Shown one piece after another: positions 6,949 through 16,201 of a DNA stretch of 64,000 nt. The notes below the pieces were generated by a model. The model was not told where the DNA came from. It did not search any database and saw only the letters and a list, made by a program, of their open reading frames with translations. Position 1 is the first letter of the stretch. Each line of letters begins with the position of its first letter. The stretch comes from Candidatus Magnetominusculus xianensis (GTDB taxonomy: Bacteria; Nitrospirota; Thermodesulfovibrionia; Thermodesulfovibrionales; Magnetobacteriaceae): the NCBI GenBank assembly GCA_001541255.1, contig LNQR01000004.1, positions 1 through 64,000 of the forward strand. The letters are read 5' to 3'. The position numbers and the translations under genes are program-made.

Positions 6949-8148
6949 ATGGAGCTATACTTACCAATCGCAGGTGTAGAGATAATGGCATGGCAGTTGG
7001 TGCTGTTAGGGTTGACAGTAGGCGTTATAGGTGGTTTTTTTGGAGTAGGCGGGGCATTTATGGTAACACCGGCATTGAACGTATTCGGATTTCCAATGGC
7101 ATATGCAATAGGCACGGACATGGCCCACATAGCAGGGAAGTCTATAGTGGCCACAATGAAGCACCGGAAGCTGGGTAATGTTGACCTTAAGCTGGGCTTG
7201 ATTATGGTGGTATTTACGGCAATAGGGATAGAACTCGGGGCAACACTGATTATGTACCTGGAGAAAATCGGACGGGTTGGACCTATTGTCAGGATAACAT
7301 ATATGGTACTGCTGTTTGGTCTCGGTGCTTATATGTTGCAGGAGTATTTCAAACTTAACAGTAAAAGCAAATCTCAAGGCGGCGAAATAAAAGACGCCGG
7401 AGTGTCATCACTTGCTAAGAAGATGCACAGTCTTCAACTATGGCCGATGGTACATCTGAAGACGTCAGGCATAACCGTATCGTTATGGGTAATAGGCGGC
7501 GTGGCAGGGTTTACAGGATTTCTGGCCGGATTTTTAGGCGTAGGTGGTGGTTTCATCAGAATGCCTTCGTTGATATATCTTATCGGCTGCTCAACAACAG
7601 TGGCGGTTGGCACAGACCTTTTTGAGGTAATGATCTCAGGTGCATACGGCGCATTCACCTATGCAATGAAGGCAAGAGTAGAGCTGGTAGCGGCGGTTGT
7701 AATGCTCGTCGGAGCGGCAGTTGGCGCACAGTTTGGAACAACGGCAACCAAATACGTAAAGGGTCTTATAATCAGGCTGTACTTCTCAGTAACAATGCTG
7801 CTTGCCGGTGTGTCAGTTATTTTCAAGCATGTTGCCGCCAGCTATAAGAACGACTATGAGCCTATGCTCATGAAATGGGTAAGTTCAACGACTGGTTTAC
7901 AGGCGAAAGTCGAGATAAAAGACTGGATAGTGTTAAACAAGGCAGCAGTAAAGACATGGATAGCTACACAGTCTGATGCGATGCAGGCGGCATTTGCCCT
8001 TGAGAGGTCATGGAACAGCTACTCAGGATACCTGATGCTGGGTTCAGCATGTGCGTTAAGCCTGATAATCATAGTTCAGATGGTACAAGGTATAGCTATG
8101 GAAAGGAAACTTGCCCAAGAGAGCAAGGCAATCGGGCAGGAAGTATAA
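6949..8148 (+). CDS. TauE/SafE (TSUP) family anion permease
   Basis: The 399-residue integral membrane protein shows the two inverted TSUP half-motifs: GVGGAFMVTPALNVFG with AIGTDMAHI at ~27-60, and GFLGVGGGFIRMPSL with TVAVGTDLFE at ~192-225. TSUP proteins export or import small sulfur-containing or organic anions such as sulfite, sulfoacetate or thiosulfate (family knowledge); the substrate here cannot be read. It is longer than usual: a soluble stretch (~300-360) and an additional membrane helix near the C terminus (LMLGSACALSLIIIV). The start follows 'gaaggaggag'. It is flanked by a small membrane protein and a stress-protein gene, apparently as one operon. Confidence 0.85.
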   Translation: MELYLPIAGVEIMAWQLVLLGLTVGVIGGFFGVGGAFMVTPALNVFGFPMAYAIGTDMAHIAGKSIVATMKHRKLGNVDLKLGLIMVVFTAIGIELGATLIMYLEKIGRVGPIVRITYMVLLFGLGAYMLQEYFKLNSKSKSQGGEIKDAGVSSLAKKMHSLQLWPMVHLKTSGITVSLWVIGGVAGFTGFLAGFLGVGGGFIRMPSLIYLIGCSTTVAVGTDLFEVMISGAYGAFTYAMKARVELVAAVVMLVGAAVGAQFGTTATKYVKGLIIRLYFSVTMLLAGVSVIFKHVAASYKNDYEPMLMKWVSSTTGLQAKVEIKDWIVLNKAAVKTWIATQSDAMQAAFALERSWNSYSGYLMLGSACALSLIIIVQMVQGIAMERKLAQESKAIGQEV

Positions 8149-8199
8149 GGCTGCTCAGAGATTAATGTGAAACCTGAGAGATTGAATGAGGATTATGAA

Positions 8200-8676
8200 A
8201 TGAGCGAAAATCAGAGCAAAGGCAAGGTAACAGTGATAGTATATCCGGGTTTCACTTACAAAGAGTCAATAACATATGGAAGTGACGCAGCAAAGATGCT
8301 GGACTCAGTTCTCAACATAAAGGCGGTAGTGCCAGAGTTCGGCATCTCTGAAAGGACAGCCCTCTCTATGTATGAATTCGGCGTACACGGCAAAATACAG
8401 GCACAGGCAGAGAGAGAAGCGGAGGCATTTTTCGATAGTGTAAAAGGGTTTTGTAAAACCAGTGCAATAGAGGCAGTGTTTGACAAAGGCATCGGAGCAA
8501 TAGATGACGTCATAGAGGAAATAAAGGCTGAAGCACATGGCATTAATACGATAATAGTGGTACCGATGCCAACTAATAACATGACCCATATTGCATATAA
8601 CGATGAAAATGACTATAGAATCGAAAAGACCAACAACAACCCACTCAAAAGCTGTAACGTGGTGCTGGTAATATAA
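8200..8676 (+). CDS. Universal-stress-protein-like protein, paralogue of 4381-4821
   Basis: The product (158 residues from the ATG at 8200) reads KGKVTVIVYPGFTYKES near the start, PEFGISERTALSMYEFG in the middle, and ends NVVLVI. It is clearly homologous to the protein at 4381. I prefer ATG 8200 to an in-frame GTG at 8167 because the conserved block begins shortly after it, as in the paralogue, and 'tgagga' precedes it. A ~15-residue insertion with NDENDYRIEK is present near the C terminus. It is the third gene of the permease operon, 51 bases after the permease stop. Confidence 0.65.
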   Translation: MSENQSKGKVTVIVYPGFTYKESITYGSDAAKMLDSVLNIKAVVPEFGISERTALSMYEFGVHGKIQAQAEREAEAFFDSVKGFCKTSAIEAVFDKGIGAIDDVIEEIKAEAHGINTIIVVPMPTNNMTHIAYNDENDYRIEKTNNNPLKSCNVVLVI

Positions 8677-8700
8677 GTCAAGCCGCCAGAATATCTGCTT

Positions 8701-8747
8701 AACGGGCCGCCGATGAGAATAGACAGATTCTTAGTCGGCGGCCCGTT
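8701..8747. terminator. Bidirectional terminator between converging genes
   Basis: AACGGGCCGCCGA (8701-8713) pairs perfectly with TCGGCGGCCCGTT (8735-8747). The loop itself can extend the stem through AGAAT/ATTCT. The stem is followed by 'tattaataa' on the plus strand and lies between the stress gene stop (8676) and the converging membrane-protein gene (8762). Confidence 0.8.
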
Positions 8748-8761
8748 TATTAATAAGAAGA

Positions 8762-10375
8762 TCAACTGCCTGCAGAGCTGCCATCATCAACCCCAAGCCG
8801 CGATTGACAGGCAACCCCGTAGAGCCACGAGACAACACTGAAGACTGCCTGCATTGCCATCAGGATAAATATAAAATCTATGACCTTGACATGTCTTGGA
8901 TGTCCGTAGAAGATTATAGTTATCAGGAAGAAATTCAGAAACAATATTGCAAATGACGCAGGGACCTCGATGTTTACACTTTTGGTAAATGCGTAAGACA
9001 CGCAGAAATATACGATAAAAATATATATAAGAAGTGTGGCACTAGGCATGAGTTTAATAATGTTCGCAAACACCATTGCTGCCACTGGGGGTAAATTCAA
9101 CTTAAACACTACCACGCAGACAGTAAACACCGTCCATACCAGATAGAGTGCCATGATAACTGATAAAATATATTTAACAAGATTAAGTTTGTTTTCACTG
9201 TCAAAGAAATTAAGGGTATTAATAGTCATCGTATAAAGGAGAAACAGCACGGCAGTTTTGAAAAATAAGAAGCCGTTAAAGCCAGCGTTTATCTTATTGA
9301 TAAATATTGATGGCAGGAGTTCCCTGTGGTTCAGATAATACATGATAACTTTAACCGGTCCTGATAATTGTTTAATTTCCGGCCTTTCATAAAACGTGTC
9401 AAGGGGCTTGGCGTGCCATGTGCCGTCCTTTGAGACAGCGCTGTTGGACTCAAGCAGGAGCTGCCCGCCTTCGGTGGAGATAAAGATTGGCCTTCCCTCT
9501 TTTACGCTGGCAAATATCGACCACGAGAGTATAACAAACGCCACACCCAATACGAAGGCCACAACCCGGGAAGGGTCGATCCGTTTACGCATAGTCAAGT
9601 ACAAGAAATAAAGACCTGTCAAAAACGGCGTGAAAATAAGGGAACCCTTAACCAGAATTCCTGCCCCCATAACAACGCCAAGTGTGGCAGAGGCAGCAGC
9701 AGTCTTTTTCCTTTCCCATAAAATAAACATAAGTACGCAGAGAAAGGCTGAGAACATAATAAGCGGTTCAGTTAAAAGCTCGTCCTGCATATTGTGAATA
9801 TACACATACGTACTCATCAAGATACTACCTGAGACGACCCCTGCGGCAAAACCTTTGAGCCGCCAGTAGACAAATCCAACATAAGGCAAAAATGCAGCAA
9901 TCACAATCACAAGAAATACCTGTGAAACCCTTGCAACCTTGGGCGATACACCAAATATCTTATACAGTATGCCGAGGAATACCGGATAACCCGGTGTCCT
10001 GTAGAAATTATAACTACCGCCGCGGCTTCCGAGTTCAAGAAAACTTTCATAGCCCTTTAATCCGGCATCGCCAAAGACCTGATCCCCAGTCTGAGTGAAT
10101 TTATAAAAACCAAACTCCTCAATACCACCGAATTTCAGGCCATGTCCGGCGGCAAAATTAGCGGCCATCGACTGGTATTCCCATGTATCCCAGCCAAATC
10201 GTGCGCTATCGCTTAACTCAATCCCTGCCGTCTTAAAATAAATATAGCTGCCTAAAGAATAAGCACCCGTCAAAAGCACACAAAGCAACAACACAACTGT
10301 GCCTTCTTTGAGTTTAGCTAACCCTGATGGTTTAATTGAACCTGTCATATCAGAGAATCCTGGTAGTTCAGCCAC
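8762..10375 (-). CDS. GT-C-like polytopic membrane protein (glycosyltransferase family 39 type)
   Basis: The 537-residue protein has an N-terminal signal-anchor at ~28-50, then a luminal/periplasmic segment with GWDTWEYQSMAANFAAGHGL, the position where GT-C enzymes place an acidic catalytic residue. About ten further membrane helices follow. The FYRTPGYPVFLGILY segment at ~120-135 is typical of the bacterial PMT/ArnT-like group (family knowledge). These enzymes move a sugar from a polyprenyl-phosphate donor to lipid or protein acceptors outside the membrane. The acceptor cannot be predicted. It stands alone, transcribed towards a terminator. Confidence 0.65.
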   Translation of the reverse strand: MAELPGFSDMTGSIKPSGLAKLKEGTVVLLLCVLLTGAYSLGSYIYFKTAGIELSDSARFGWDTWEYQSMAANFAAGHGLKFGGIEEFGFYKFTQTGDQVFGDAGLKGYESFLELGSRGGSYNFYRTPGYPVFLGILYKIFGVSPKVARVSQVFLVIVIAAFLPYVGFVYWRLKGFAAGVVSGSILMSTYVYIHNMQDELLTEPLIMFSAFLCVLMFILWERKKTAAASATLGVVMGAGILVKGSLIFTPFLTGLYFLYLTMRKRIDPSRVVAFVLGVAFVILSWSIFASVKEGRPIFISTEGGQLLLESNSAVSKDGTWHAKPLDTFYERPEIKQLSGPVKVIMYYLNHRELLPSIFINKINAGFNGFLFFKTAVLFLLYTMTINTLNFFDSENKLNLVKYILSVIMALYLVWTVFTVCVVVFKLNLPPVAAMVFANIIKLMPSATLLIYIFIVYFCVSYAFTKSVNIEVPASFAILFLNFFLITIIFYGHPRHVKVIDFIFILMAMQAVFSVVSWLYGVACQSRLGVDDGSSAGS

Positions 10376-10526
10376 GAATAAATATTATGACTTTGTTGGT
10401 GGTTTTGTCAAATTCTCAGGCTAAAGCATTAGGGCATAACTTGTGGTGAACGGAGAGACAGGGTAGCATTTGATGTGTACAGGTTTACCTTAACTTACTT
10501 GTTGTGACAATTGCACAGGTGTGAGA

Positions 10527-11684
10527 TCAGGCTGACTGCTTTTTCTGCGCGGCTTTCTCGAATACTTCCTGGGCGTTGAATGTACCGTCTATGGCCTGTT
10601 TGGGGCATTTTGCTACACAGATTCCACAGCCTATACACCTTGCTGCATCTATGGTGTGCGGCTTTTTCAGCTCCCCTGATGCTGCATTTACAGGGCACAC
10701 CTTCATGCACATATTACAGCCTATACACTTACTCTCTGTTATGACGGCCTTCCCCCTTGGAAGGAGCATGTCAACTATGGCGTGTGTCGGGCACTTCGTC
10801 GCACATAGTCCACACATACGGCATTTGTCGAGGTTTATTTTTGATACGTTATCAGTAATTGACGGGGCCTCAAACGGGCATACCTTGACGCACATTCCGC
10901 AGGCTATGCACCCTACCTGACAGTTCTTTCGTGTTGCAGCTCCCTTATCCTTAGAATGACATGCAACAAGCACACCCTTTGAGCCTGGCAATATCTCTAT
11001 CACCTTCTTCGGACACGCCTCTGCACACTTCCTGCACCCTGTGCATTTCTTTATATCCACCACCGGAAGGTCAAACTCGTTCATATGAATGGCATCAAAT
11101 GGACATACTGATGCGCATGTCCCATACCCCAGACACCCATACGCACAGGATTTGTCCCCGCCACCGGCCAGCACCGCAGCGCGGCAGTCTCTTACGCCTT
11201 CGTATTTAAACTTCTTTATTGATTTTTTACAGTCCCCCTGACACATTATCCTTGAGTATACTGGTTCCATCGCCACAGCCTTCTTACCGGTTAGCGCAGA
11301 TATGATTTCAGCGGCGTGTTTCCCTGCCGGTGTGCAAAGTGAGGGTTTCACCTCTGCATTAGCCACCACCGCCTCGGCATACTGCTGACATCCTGCAAAT
11401 CCACATGCACCGCACTGCGCCCCTGCCAGAACATCTCGCACCTGCTCTATACGTGGGTCCATCTGTACAGAAAACTTCTTCGCCGCAAACGCCAGCCCAA
11501 ATCCAAATATCGCCCCTACACCTGCGATAAACACCAGCGTGAACTTTATTGTCGCAGCTATATCAACTGACTCTTTTGCCTCTATCCCGCCCCCTACGCC
11601 TGCTAGTGGCAGCGGTATATGACCAACTAAGCCTATTAGCCAGTTTAATATCTCGTGCGCTATGTTTATATCTAAGTTATACAT
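10527..11684 (-). CDS. rnfB: RnfB, iron-sulfur subunit of the Rnf complex
   Basis: The 385-residue protein has one membrane helix (~45-70), then the Cys cluster domain GAQCGACGFAGCQQYAEAV (~95-115) characteristic of RnfB, then six CxxCxxxCP-type ferredoxin motifs (such as CTGCRKCAEACP, CIACGMCVKVCP, CIGCGICVAKCP). The first of the six (CLGYGTCASVCP) is spaced slightly differently. RnfB takes electrons from ferredoxin on the cytoplasmic side and passes them into the complex. It is longer than the ~190-residue proteobacterial version, like the long RnfB of some anaerobes. It is the last gene of the operon. Confidence 0.92.
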   Translation of the reverse strand: MYNLDINIAHEILNWLIGLVGHIPLPLAGVGGGIEAKESVDIAATIKFTLVFIAGVGAIFGFGLAFAAKKFSVQMDPRIEQVRDVLAGAQCGACGFAGCQQYAEAVVANAEVKPSLCTPAGKHAAEIISALTGKKAVAMEPVYSRIMCQGDCKKSIKKFKYEGVRDCRAAVLAGGGDKSCAYGCLGYGTCASVCPFDAIHMNEFDLPVVDIKKCTGCRKCAEACPKKVIEILPGSKGVLVACHSKDKGAATRKNCQVGCIACGMCVKVCPFEAPSITDNVSKINLDKCRMCGLCATKCPTHAIVDMLLPRGKAVITESKCIGCNMCMKVCPVNAASGELKKPHTIDAARCIGCGICVAKCPKQAIDGTFNAQEVFEKAAQKKQSA

Positions 11685-11714
11685 TATTATTACTATATCC
11701 TTATGACGTTATTA

Positions 11715-12308
11715 TCATGATGTTATTATTCCGGCAAATCCCGTAAAGGCAAGCGCTATAAGCCCCGTTGTAACAAAGGATATTGGAAGCCCTTTGAATG
11801 GCAGCGGCACGTCTGCAATCTCTATCTTCTCTCTTATACTTGCCATTATCACCAGTGCCAGCGCAAACCCAAGCCCCGAACCCAGTCCCAGTGTAATTCC
11901 CTCAAGAAACGTATAGTGCTCACCGGCGTTTATAAGCGGCACGGCCAGTATTATGCAGTTTGTCGATATCAGGGCCAAATACACCCCTAACTTATAGTAA
12001 AGCCCTGGGCTTACCTTTCTCATTATCGTATCCGAACTCTGCACAAACGCTGCTATTACACCTATGAATATCACTATCTTCAGAAACGTCAGGTCAAGCG
12101 GTACCATTATAAAATTAAATATCACCCAGCTCAGGGCAGCAGATATCATCATAACCGCCGTAAAAGTTATGCTCATCCCAACAGCAGTCTCAACCTTCTT
12201 TGTAACACCGAAAAATATGCAAAGCCCCAAAAACCTGGTAAATACAAAATTATTTATCAGCGAAGACGCAATAAAAATCTCAAATAGTTTTGTCAGCTCT
12301 TTTTCCAT
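11715..12308 (-). CDS. rnfA: RnfA, membrane subunit
   Basis: The 197-residue protein with six predicted membrane helices has the family features FIASSLINNFVFTRFLG near the N terminus and SGLGFALALVIMASIREK near the C terminus, the latter one of the mirrored half-motifs of RnfA/RnfE. RnfA and RnfE together hold a [2Fe-2S] centre within the membrane (family knowledge), consistent with Cys in FLGLCIFFG and TNCIILAVP. Length is normal. The ATG follows 'aaggaggaga'. It lies between rnfE and rnfB. Confidence 0.92.
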   Translation of the reverse strand: MEKELTKLFEIFIASSLINNFVFTRFLGLCIFFGVTKKVETAVGMSITFTAVMMISAALSWVIFNFIMVPLDLTFLKIVIFIGVIAAFVQSSDTIMRKVSPGLYYKLGVYLALISTNCIILAVPLINAGEHYTFLEGITLGLGSGLGFALALVIMASIREKIEIADVPLPFKGLPISFVTTGLIALAFTGFAGIITS

Positions 12309-12338
12309 ATCATCTCCTCCTTAACATAAGGCCACACG

Positions 12339-12983
12339 TTAATGACCAGATGCCCCGCCAGCACCTTTGCCGCCGTAAAATCTTATGTCTATCCAGTTAA
12401 AGAATCCCATCAATATGCCGGTTGCTATAAATCCACCGGTTGGCAGAAGCATTATCAAAAGCGGCTTCGCCCCTATTATGGAAACACCCCATAACGCACC
12501 CTTTCCCAGTAGCTCCCTAAAGAAACTAATCACTATAAGGGCAAACATAAACCCTACGCCCATCCCTATGCCGTCAAAAAACGACGGTACTATCTTATTT
12601 TTACTTGCAAATATCTCAGCCCTTGTAAATATCGACGCAAACGCCACTATCAGTTGTATATAGAGGCCCATCTGCTTATATGCCTCTCGCGCAAATGCCG
12701 CCATCGATAAATCAGCAACAGTCACCCAGCCGGATATTATCAGCATAAATATCGGCATCCTTATTCTCGGATGTATGAACGCCCTTATTGCCGACACAGT
12801 TATGTTTACCATCACATTTACAAACACGACAGCAACACCCATCAACACACCCGTTCTCAGACCAGTCGTTACGGCTATAGCAGGACACAAACTGATGGCC
12901 AGGCGGAATATTGCGTTTTCCTTGAATATACCGCTTAGGGTAACTTTCCAGTAATCTATTTTTTGTGGATTATCGGCTTCCAT
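12339..12983 (-). CDS. rnfE: RnfE, membrane subunit
   Basis: A paralogue of RnfA with six membrane helices. The chosen start, ATG at 12981-12983 (product MEADNPQKIDYWKVTLSGIF), overlaps the end of rnfG by 14 bases; a longer frame to 13013 adds only a charged stretch (GRNKKERNR) that looks like read-through of the rnfG end. Conserved pieces include AISLCPAIAVTTGLRTGVLM and FFDGIGMGVGFMFALIVISFFRELLG. It contributes to the Na+/H+-pumping membrane core with RnfA, D and G. Confidence 0.9.
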   Translation of the reverse strand: MEADNPQKIDYWKVTLSGIFKENAIFRLAISLCPAIAVTTGLRTGVLMGVAVVFVNVMVNITVSAIRAFIHPRIRMPIFMLIISGWVTVADLSMAAFAREAYKQMGLYIQLIVAFASIFTRAEIFASKNKIVPSFFDGIGMGVGFMFALIVISFFRELLGKGALWGVSIIGAKPLLIMLLPTGGFIATGILMGFFNWIDIRFYGGKGAGGASGH

Positions 12984-13590
12984 GCGGTTTCTCTCCTTCT
13001 TGTTTCTCCCCATTATTCGAGGGTGAACTGCCCCCTTTGAGGGCCTTATCTAAGAATATAATGCCGTTTTTTATCCCGTCCTCTGTAACTGCCCTCGAGG
13101 ATATAGTTGCACCGGTTATTGACTGTACATACTCCTTTGTCTCCTCTTTCTTTACCTTCAGGTGTTCGGTGTCCTTGCCCACAAACTGCCCGGTAAACGA
13201 CGGTGCGGTTATCTCATCACCAAGCCCAGGGGTCTCGGCCTGGCTTAATATATCAACCTTCTGTACAATCAGTTCCTTATTTACGGCAAACAGTATATTT
13301 ATGTAACTGGAGTAGCCCTTGCCAAAGACCTGCACTATATAGCCCAGAACCTGACCGTCTTTTTTTGCTGCAAAGTACTCAGCATGTTTTTCATGTGGGT
13401 GCCAGTCACCAAGTTTCTCTATTTTATCAGCCTCTGGTATCATTTTCTGCAACGCCTCTTTCTTTTCCTTTTCGCTCTCCTTGAATATTATTGGAGACGT
13501 ATAGGCGTATATGGATGCAAGCAACACCCCGCCAGCTACATATATCACGAGTAGATTGACAGTTATCTTTATGATTTCTTTTGTAGTCAT
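12970..13590 (-). CDS. rnfG: RnfG, covalent-FMN subunit
   Basis: The 206-residue protein has a membrane anchor at ~10-30 and a periplasmic FMN-binding domain. SITGATISSRAV carries the Thr (about residue 161) to which FMN is attached through a phosphoester in this family. LSQAETPGLGDEI at ~115 is the other conserved block. The last four bases of rnfD overlap its start (13587-13590). The flavin would be fixed by an ApbE-type transferase, which is not in this window. Confidence 0.92.
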   Translation of the reverse strand: MTTKEIIKITVNLLVIYVAGGVLLASIYAYTSPIIFKESEKEKKEALQKMIPEADKIEKLGDWHPHEKHAEYFAAKKDGQVLGYIVQVFGKGYSSYINILFAVNKELIVQKVDILSQAETPGLGDEITAPSFTGQFVGKDTEHLKVKKEETKEYVQSITGATISSRAVTEDGIKNGIIFLDKALKGGSSPSNNGEKQEGEKPHGSR

Positions 13591-14588
13591 TTCTTCTCTT
13601 TCTTAGCCCCAAAGACCGATGTCCTGCAGTTTCTGTCGATAAGCGGTGCGAAACAGTTCATTATTAATATAGCAAACATCACGCCTTCCGGGTAACCAGC
13701 TTTTAATCTTATTAGTATAGTTAAAAACCCGCACCCAATTCCAAACAATATCTGACCTGACTTCACTGTTGGGCAAGTTACATAATCCGTCGCCATGTAA
13801 AACGCCCCAAGCATCAGACCGCCGCTCAGGAGGTGTATAATAGGGTCCCCTGTGAAGTACCCTGTCTTACCGCCAAAAATCCATGCGCCCACTGCCACAG
13901 TTGCAAGAAATGACAGAGGAATCCGCAGAGATATGTACCGGCGATATACCAAAAACGCCGCCCCTATCAGTATGGCTATCATGGAAGTCTCACCAAGTGA
14001 GCCTGCCCTGTGCCCTATGAGAAGTTCCTTATATAAACTTAACTTATCTCCAAATACCTCAAGCAGTTTCCCCATACCTTCTTCTTTGAGAATTCCAAGA
14101 GGTGTCGCTGTTGTCTTTGCATTTATTGCCACAAACGCCGCATCAGGAACCGCCCATGTAGTCATGGCACGAGTCCATGTTATCAGGGCAAAGGCGCGCC
14201 CAATCAAGGCCGGATTAAATATATTATAACCAAGACCGCCAAAGAGCTGCTTCGTTATTCCTACAGCTACAAACGCCGACACCAGAGGTATATAAAAAGG
14301 CACTGTCGAAGGCATGTTAAGTCCCAGCAGGATGCCTGTGAGAAACGCGCTTCCATCGGCTAAGGTTATCTCCTTCCCAGCAAGTTTCTGCACAAACCAC
14401 TCGCTTGCCATCGAGCCGATTATACACAGGGCGGTAACATAAACTGCCTTTGGGCCGAAATAATATATCCCCATCACAAGGGCAGGCAGCAGGCTGATAC
14501 TCACCGTCCACATTATCCTCGGTACAGTCTCCTCACTGCTTATGTGAGGGCTTACCGAAACTATTAATCCCTGCTTGTTCTGTTCCAT
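13587..14588 (-). CDS. rnfD: RnfD, membrane FMN subunit
   Basis: The 333-residue protein with about ten membrane helices matches RnfD/NqrB. SPHISSEETVPRIMWTVSIS at the start and FGGLGYNIFNPALIGRAFAL are conserved, and GAFYMATDYVTCP near residue 266 is the covalent FMN-Thr site (usual form ATDPVT; here ATDYVT). It forms part of the ion-conducting core. The ATG at 14588 has a weak purine-rich lead; it follows rnfC by 33 bases. Confidence 0.92.
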   Translation of the reverse strand: MEQNKQGLIVSVSPHISSEETVPRIMWTVSISLLPALVMGIYYFGPKAVYVTALCIIGSMASEWFVQKLAGKEITLADGSAFLTGILLGLNMPSTVPFYIPLVSAFVAVGITKQLFGGLGYNIFNPALIGRAFALITWTRAMTTWAVPDAAFVAINAKTTATPLGILKEEGMGKLLEVFGDKLSLYKELLIGHRAGSLGETSMIAILIGAAFLVYRRYISLRIPLSFLATVAVGAWIFGGKTGYFTGDPIIHLLSGGLMLGAFYMATDYVTCPTVKSGQILFGIGCGFLTILIRLKAGYPEGVMFAILIMNCFAPLIDRNCRTSVFGAKKEKK

Positions 14589-14621
14589 TATATTTTCTCT
14601 TATATCTCTCTTAATATTTTT

Positions 14622-15926
14622 CTAGGGTTTTACCATTGTCTTAGCCAGCCTTATCTGCTGGACTATCGGTCTCTTTGACGGACATACATATGTGCAGGAG
14701 CCGCACTCAAAGCAATCGAACAGGTGATAGTCTTTTGCATCAGTATATAGGCCCTTCTCCGAATAAACACTGAGCATAAGAGGCATCAGCCCCATCGGAC
14801 ACGCCTCAACACATCGACCACACCTGATGCAGTGGTTGAACTTTGTGCGATGTACAATATCTTTATCTTCCAGGGCTACGATTCCTGATGTACCTTTCGT
14901 TACTGGTGTGTCGAGGTCATAGATGGCAAAGCCCATCATTGGGCCACCTGAGATTACCTTAACAGCACCGCTTTTCAGACCACCGCACGTCTCTATAAGC
15001 TGTGAGACAGGTGTGCCGATTCTCGCCCTCAGATTCTTCGGAGACGTTATCCCCGGGCCGGTCACGCTGACTACCCGTTCCATGAGCGGCTTACCCAGAC
15101 AGCACGCCTCGTATATGGCATACGCCGTGCCGCAGTTTTGAACTACCACGCCGACATCCATGGGCAGTCCCCCGGCTGGAACTTCACGATTGAGGATAGA
15201 TTTAATCAGCATCTTCTCTGCGCCCTGCGGGTATTTTGTGACCAACGTCCATACTTCAATATTTTTATCGCCTGATGCGGCATCTTTCATTTTCTCTATG
15301 GCGTCAGGTTTGTTCTCTTCAATTCCGATATAGCCCTTGTTCAGCTCAAGCACCTTCATCAGGATTTTAAGGCCCTCGACTATCTCTTTGGGGTTTTCAA
15401 GCATGAGCCTGTGGTCTGCCGTCAGGTATGGCTCGCACTCTGCGCCGTTGATTATGACGGCGTCAATCTTCTTCTCTTTTGGTGGGGATAGTTTTACAAC
15501 GGTTGGGAACGTTGCCCCGCCCATGCCCACAATACCGCTGGCCTTAATACGGCCTTTAAGTACATCGGCAGAGCGCTCCATATAGTTTGGGTCGCCCTCA
15601 AGAGGTGTCCATTCGTCTGATTTGTCGTTTTCTATAACTATAGAAGGGACCATTCTACCCATAGGGGAAGGAAATGCCTCAATACCGGTTACCTTTCCAG
15701 CGATGCTGGCATGTACGGGGGCTGAGATAAACCCTTCGGGGTTTCCGATTAACTGCCCGGCAAGTACCCGCTGACCGACCTCAATCAGCGATTTACACGG
15801 CGCACCGATATGCTGGCTTAAAGGGACCACAGCCCTCTGAGGTAATTTACACACCTCAATTGCCGCATTGCAAGCCAACTCTTTATGCTCAGGCGGATGT
15901 ATGCCACCAAGTGTAAACGTACTCAC
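14622..15926 (-). CDS. rnfC: RnfC, NADH-side iron-sulfur flavoprotein subunit
   Basis: I start this at a GTG (15924-15926), giving STFTLGGIHPPEHK, because 'ggaggg' lies directly upstream; a TTG at 15938 would overlap that ribosome-binding site. The protein (434 residues) has an N-terminal barrel-sandwich domain and the GMGGATFPTVVKLSPP nucleotide/FMN region. Two ferredoxin clusters follow, CIRCGRCVEACPMGLMP and CFECGSCTYVCPSKRPI. RnfC exchanges electrons with NAD. It is the first gene of rnfCDGEAB, the common order in anaerobes. Confidence 0.92.
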   Translation of the reverse strand: MSTFTLGGIHPPEHKELACNAAIEVCKLPQRAVVPLSQHIGAPCKSLIEVGQRVLAGQLIGNPEGFISAPVHASIAGKVTGIEAFPSPMGRMVPSIVIENDKSDEWTPLEGDPNYMERSADVLKGRIKASGIVGMGGATFPTVVKLSPPKEKKIDAVIINGAECEPYLTADHRLMLENPKEIVEGLKILMKVLELNKGYIGIEENKPDAIEKMKDAASGDKNIEVWTLVTKYPQGAEKMLIKSILNREVPAGGLPMDVGVVVQNCGTAYAIYEACCLGKPLMERVVSVTGPGITSPKNLRARIGTPVSQLIETCGGLKSGAVKVISGGPMMGFAIYDLDTPVTKGTSGIVALEDKDIVHRTKFNHCIRCGRCVEACPMGLMPLMLSVYSEKGLYTDAKDYHLFDCFECGSCTYVCPSKRPIVQQIRLAKTMVKP

Positions 15927-15950
15927 CTTACCCTCCAATCGATGCCATAT

Positions 15951-15980
15951 GTGATAACATGAAACTACAGCCTATGTCAA
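15951..15980 (-). promoter_or_regulatory. Likely rnf operon promoter
   Basis: On the minus strand TTGACA (15975-15980) is followed after 17-18 bases by TTATCA/TATCAC (15951-15957). It lies ~25-55 bases before the rnfC start, with 'ggaggg' between. The -35 box is perfect and the -10 box only partial. Confidence 0.5.
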
Positions 15981-16129
15981 TAGGGGGGTAATCCTAAATC
16001 AGAAATACTTTATAAACAGAGAAGAAATTGCTGGAGTGTCCTTGCAGCTTGCAATAAGGTCAGAATAAATTTATCATGCGTAGCTGACAGGTTGACAAAC
16101 GTATGCTTAAACTTATAATATGTACCGTT

Positions 16130-16201
16130 GCGCCACTAGCTCAACGGTAGAGCAGCGGACTCTTAATCCGTTGGTTGAAGGTTCAAATCCTTCGTGGCGC
16201 A
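16130..16201 (+). tRNA. tRNA-Lys (anticodon CTT)
   Basis: A full cloverleaf is visible: acceptor GCGCCAC/GTGGCGC, D-arm GCTC...GAGC, anticodon stem GCGGA/TCCGT (one G-U pair) with loop CTCTTAA (anticodon CTT), T-arm GAAGG/CCTTC with loop TTCAAAT, and discriminator A at 16201. The 3' CCA is not encoded. CTT reads AAG lysine codons. Confidence 0.95.

Noticed and set aside
10576..11209. Long plus-strand open frames opposite rnfB
   Set aside because: These are shadows of the Cys-rich coding strand with no family resemblance.
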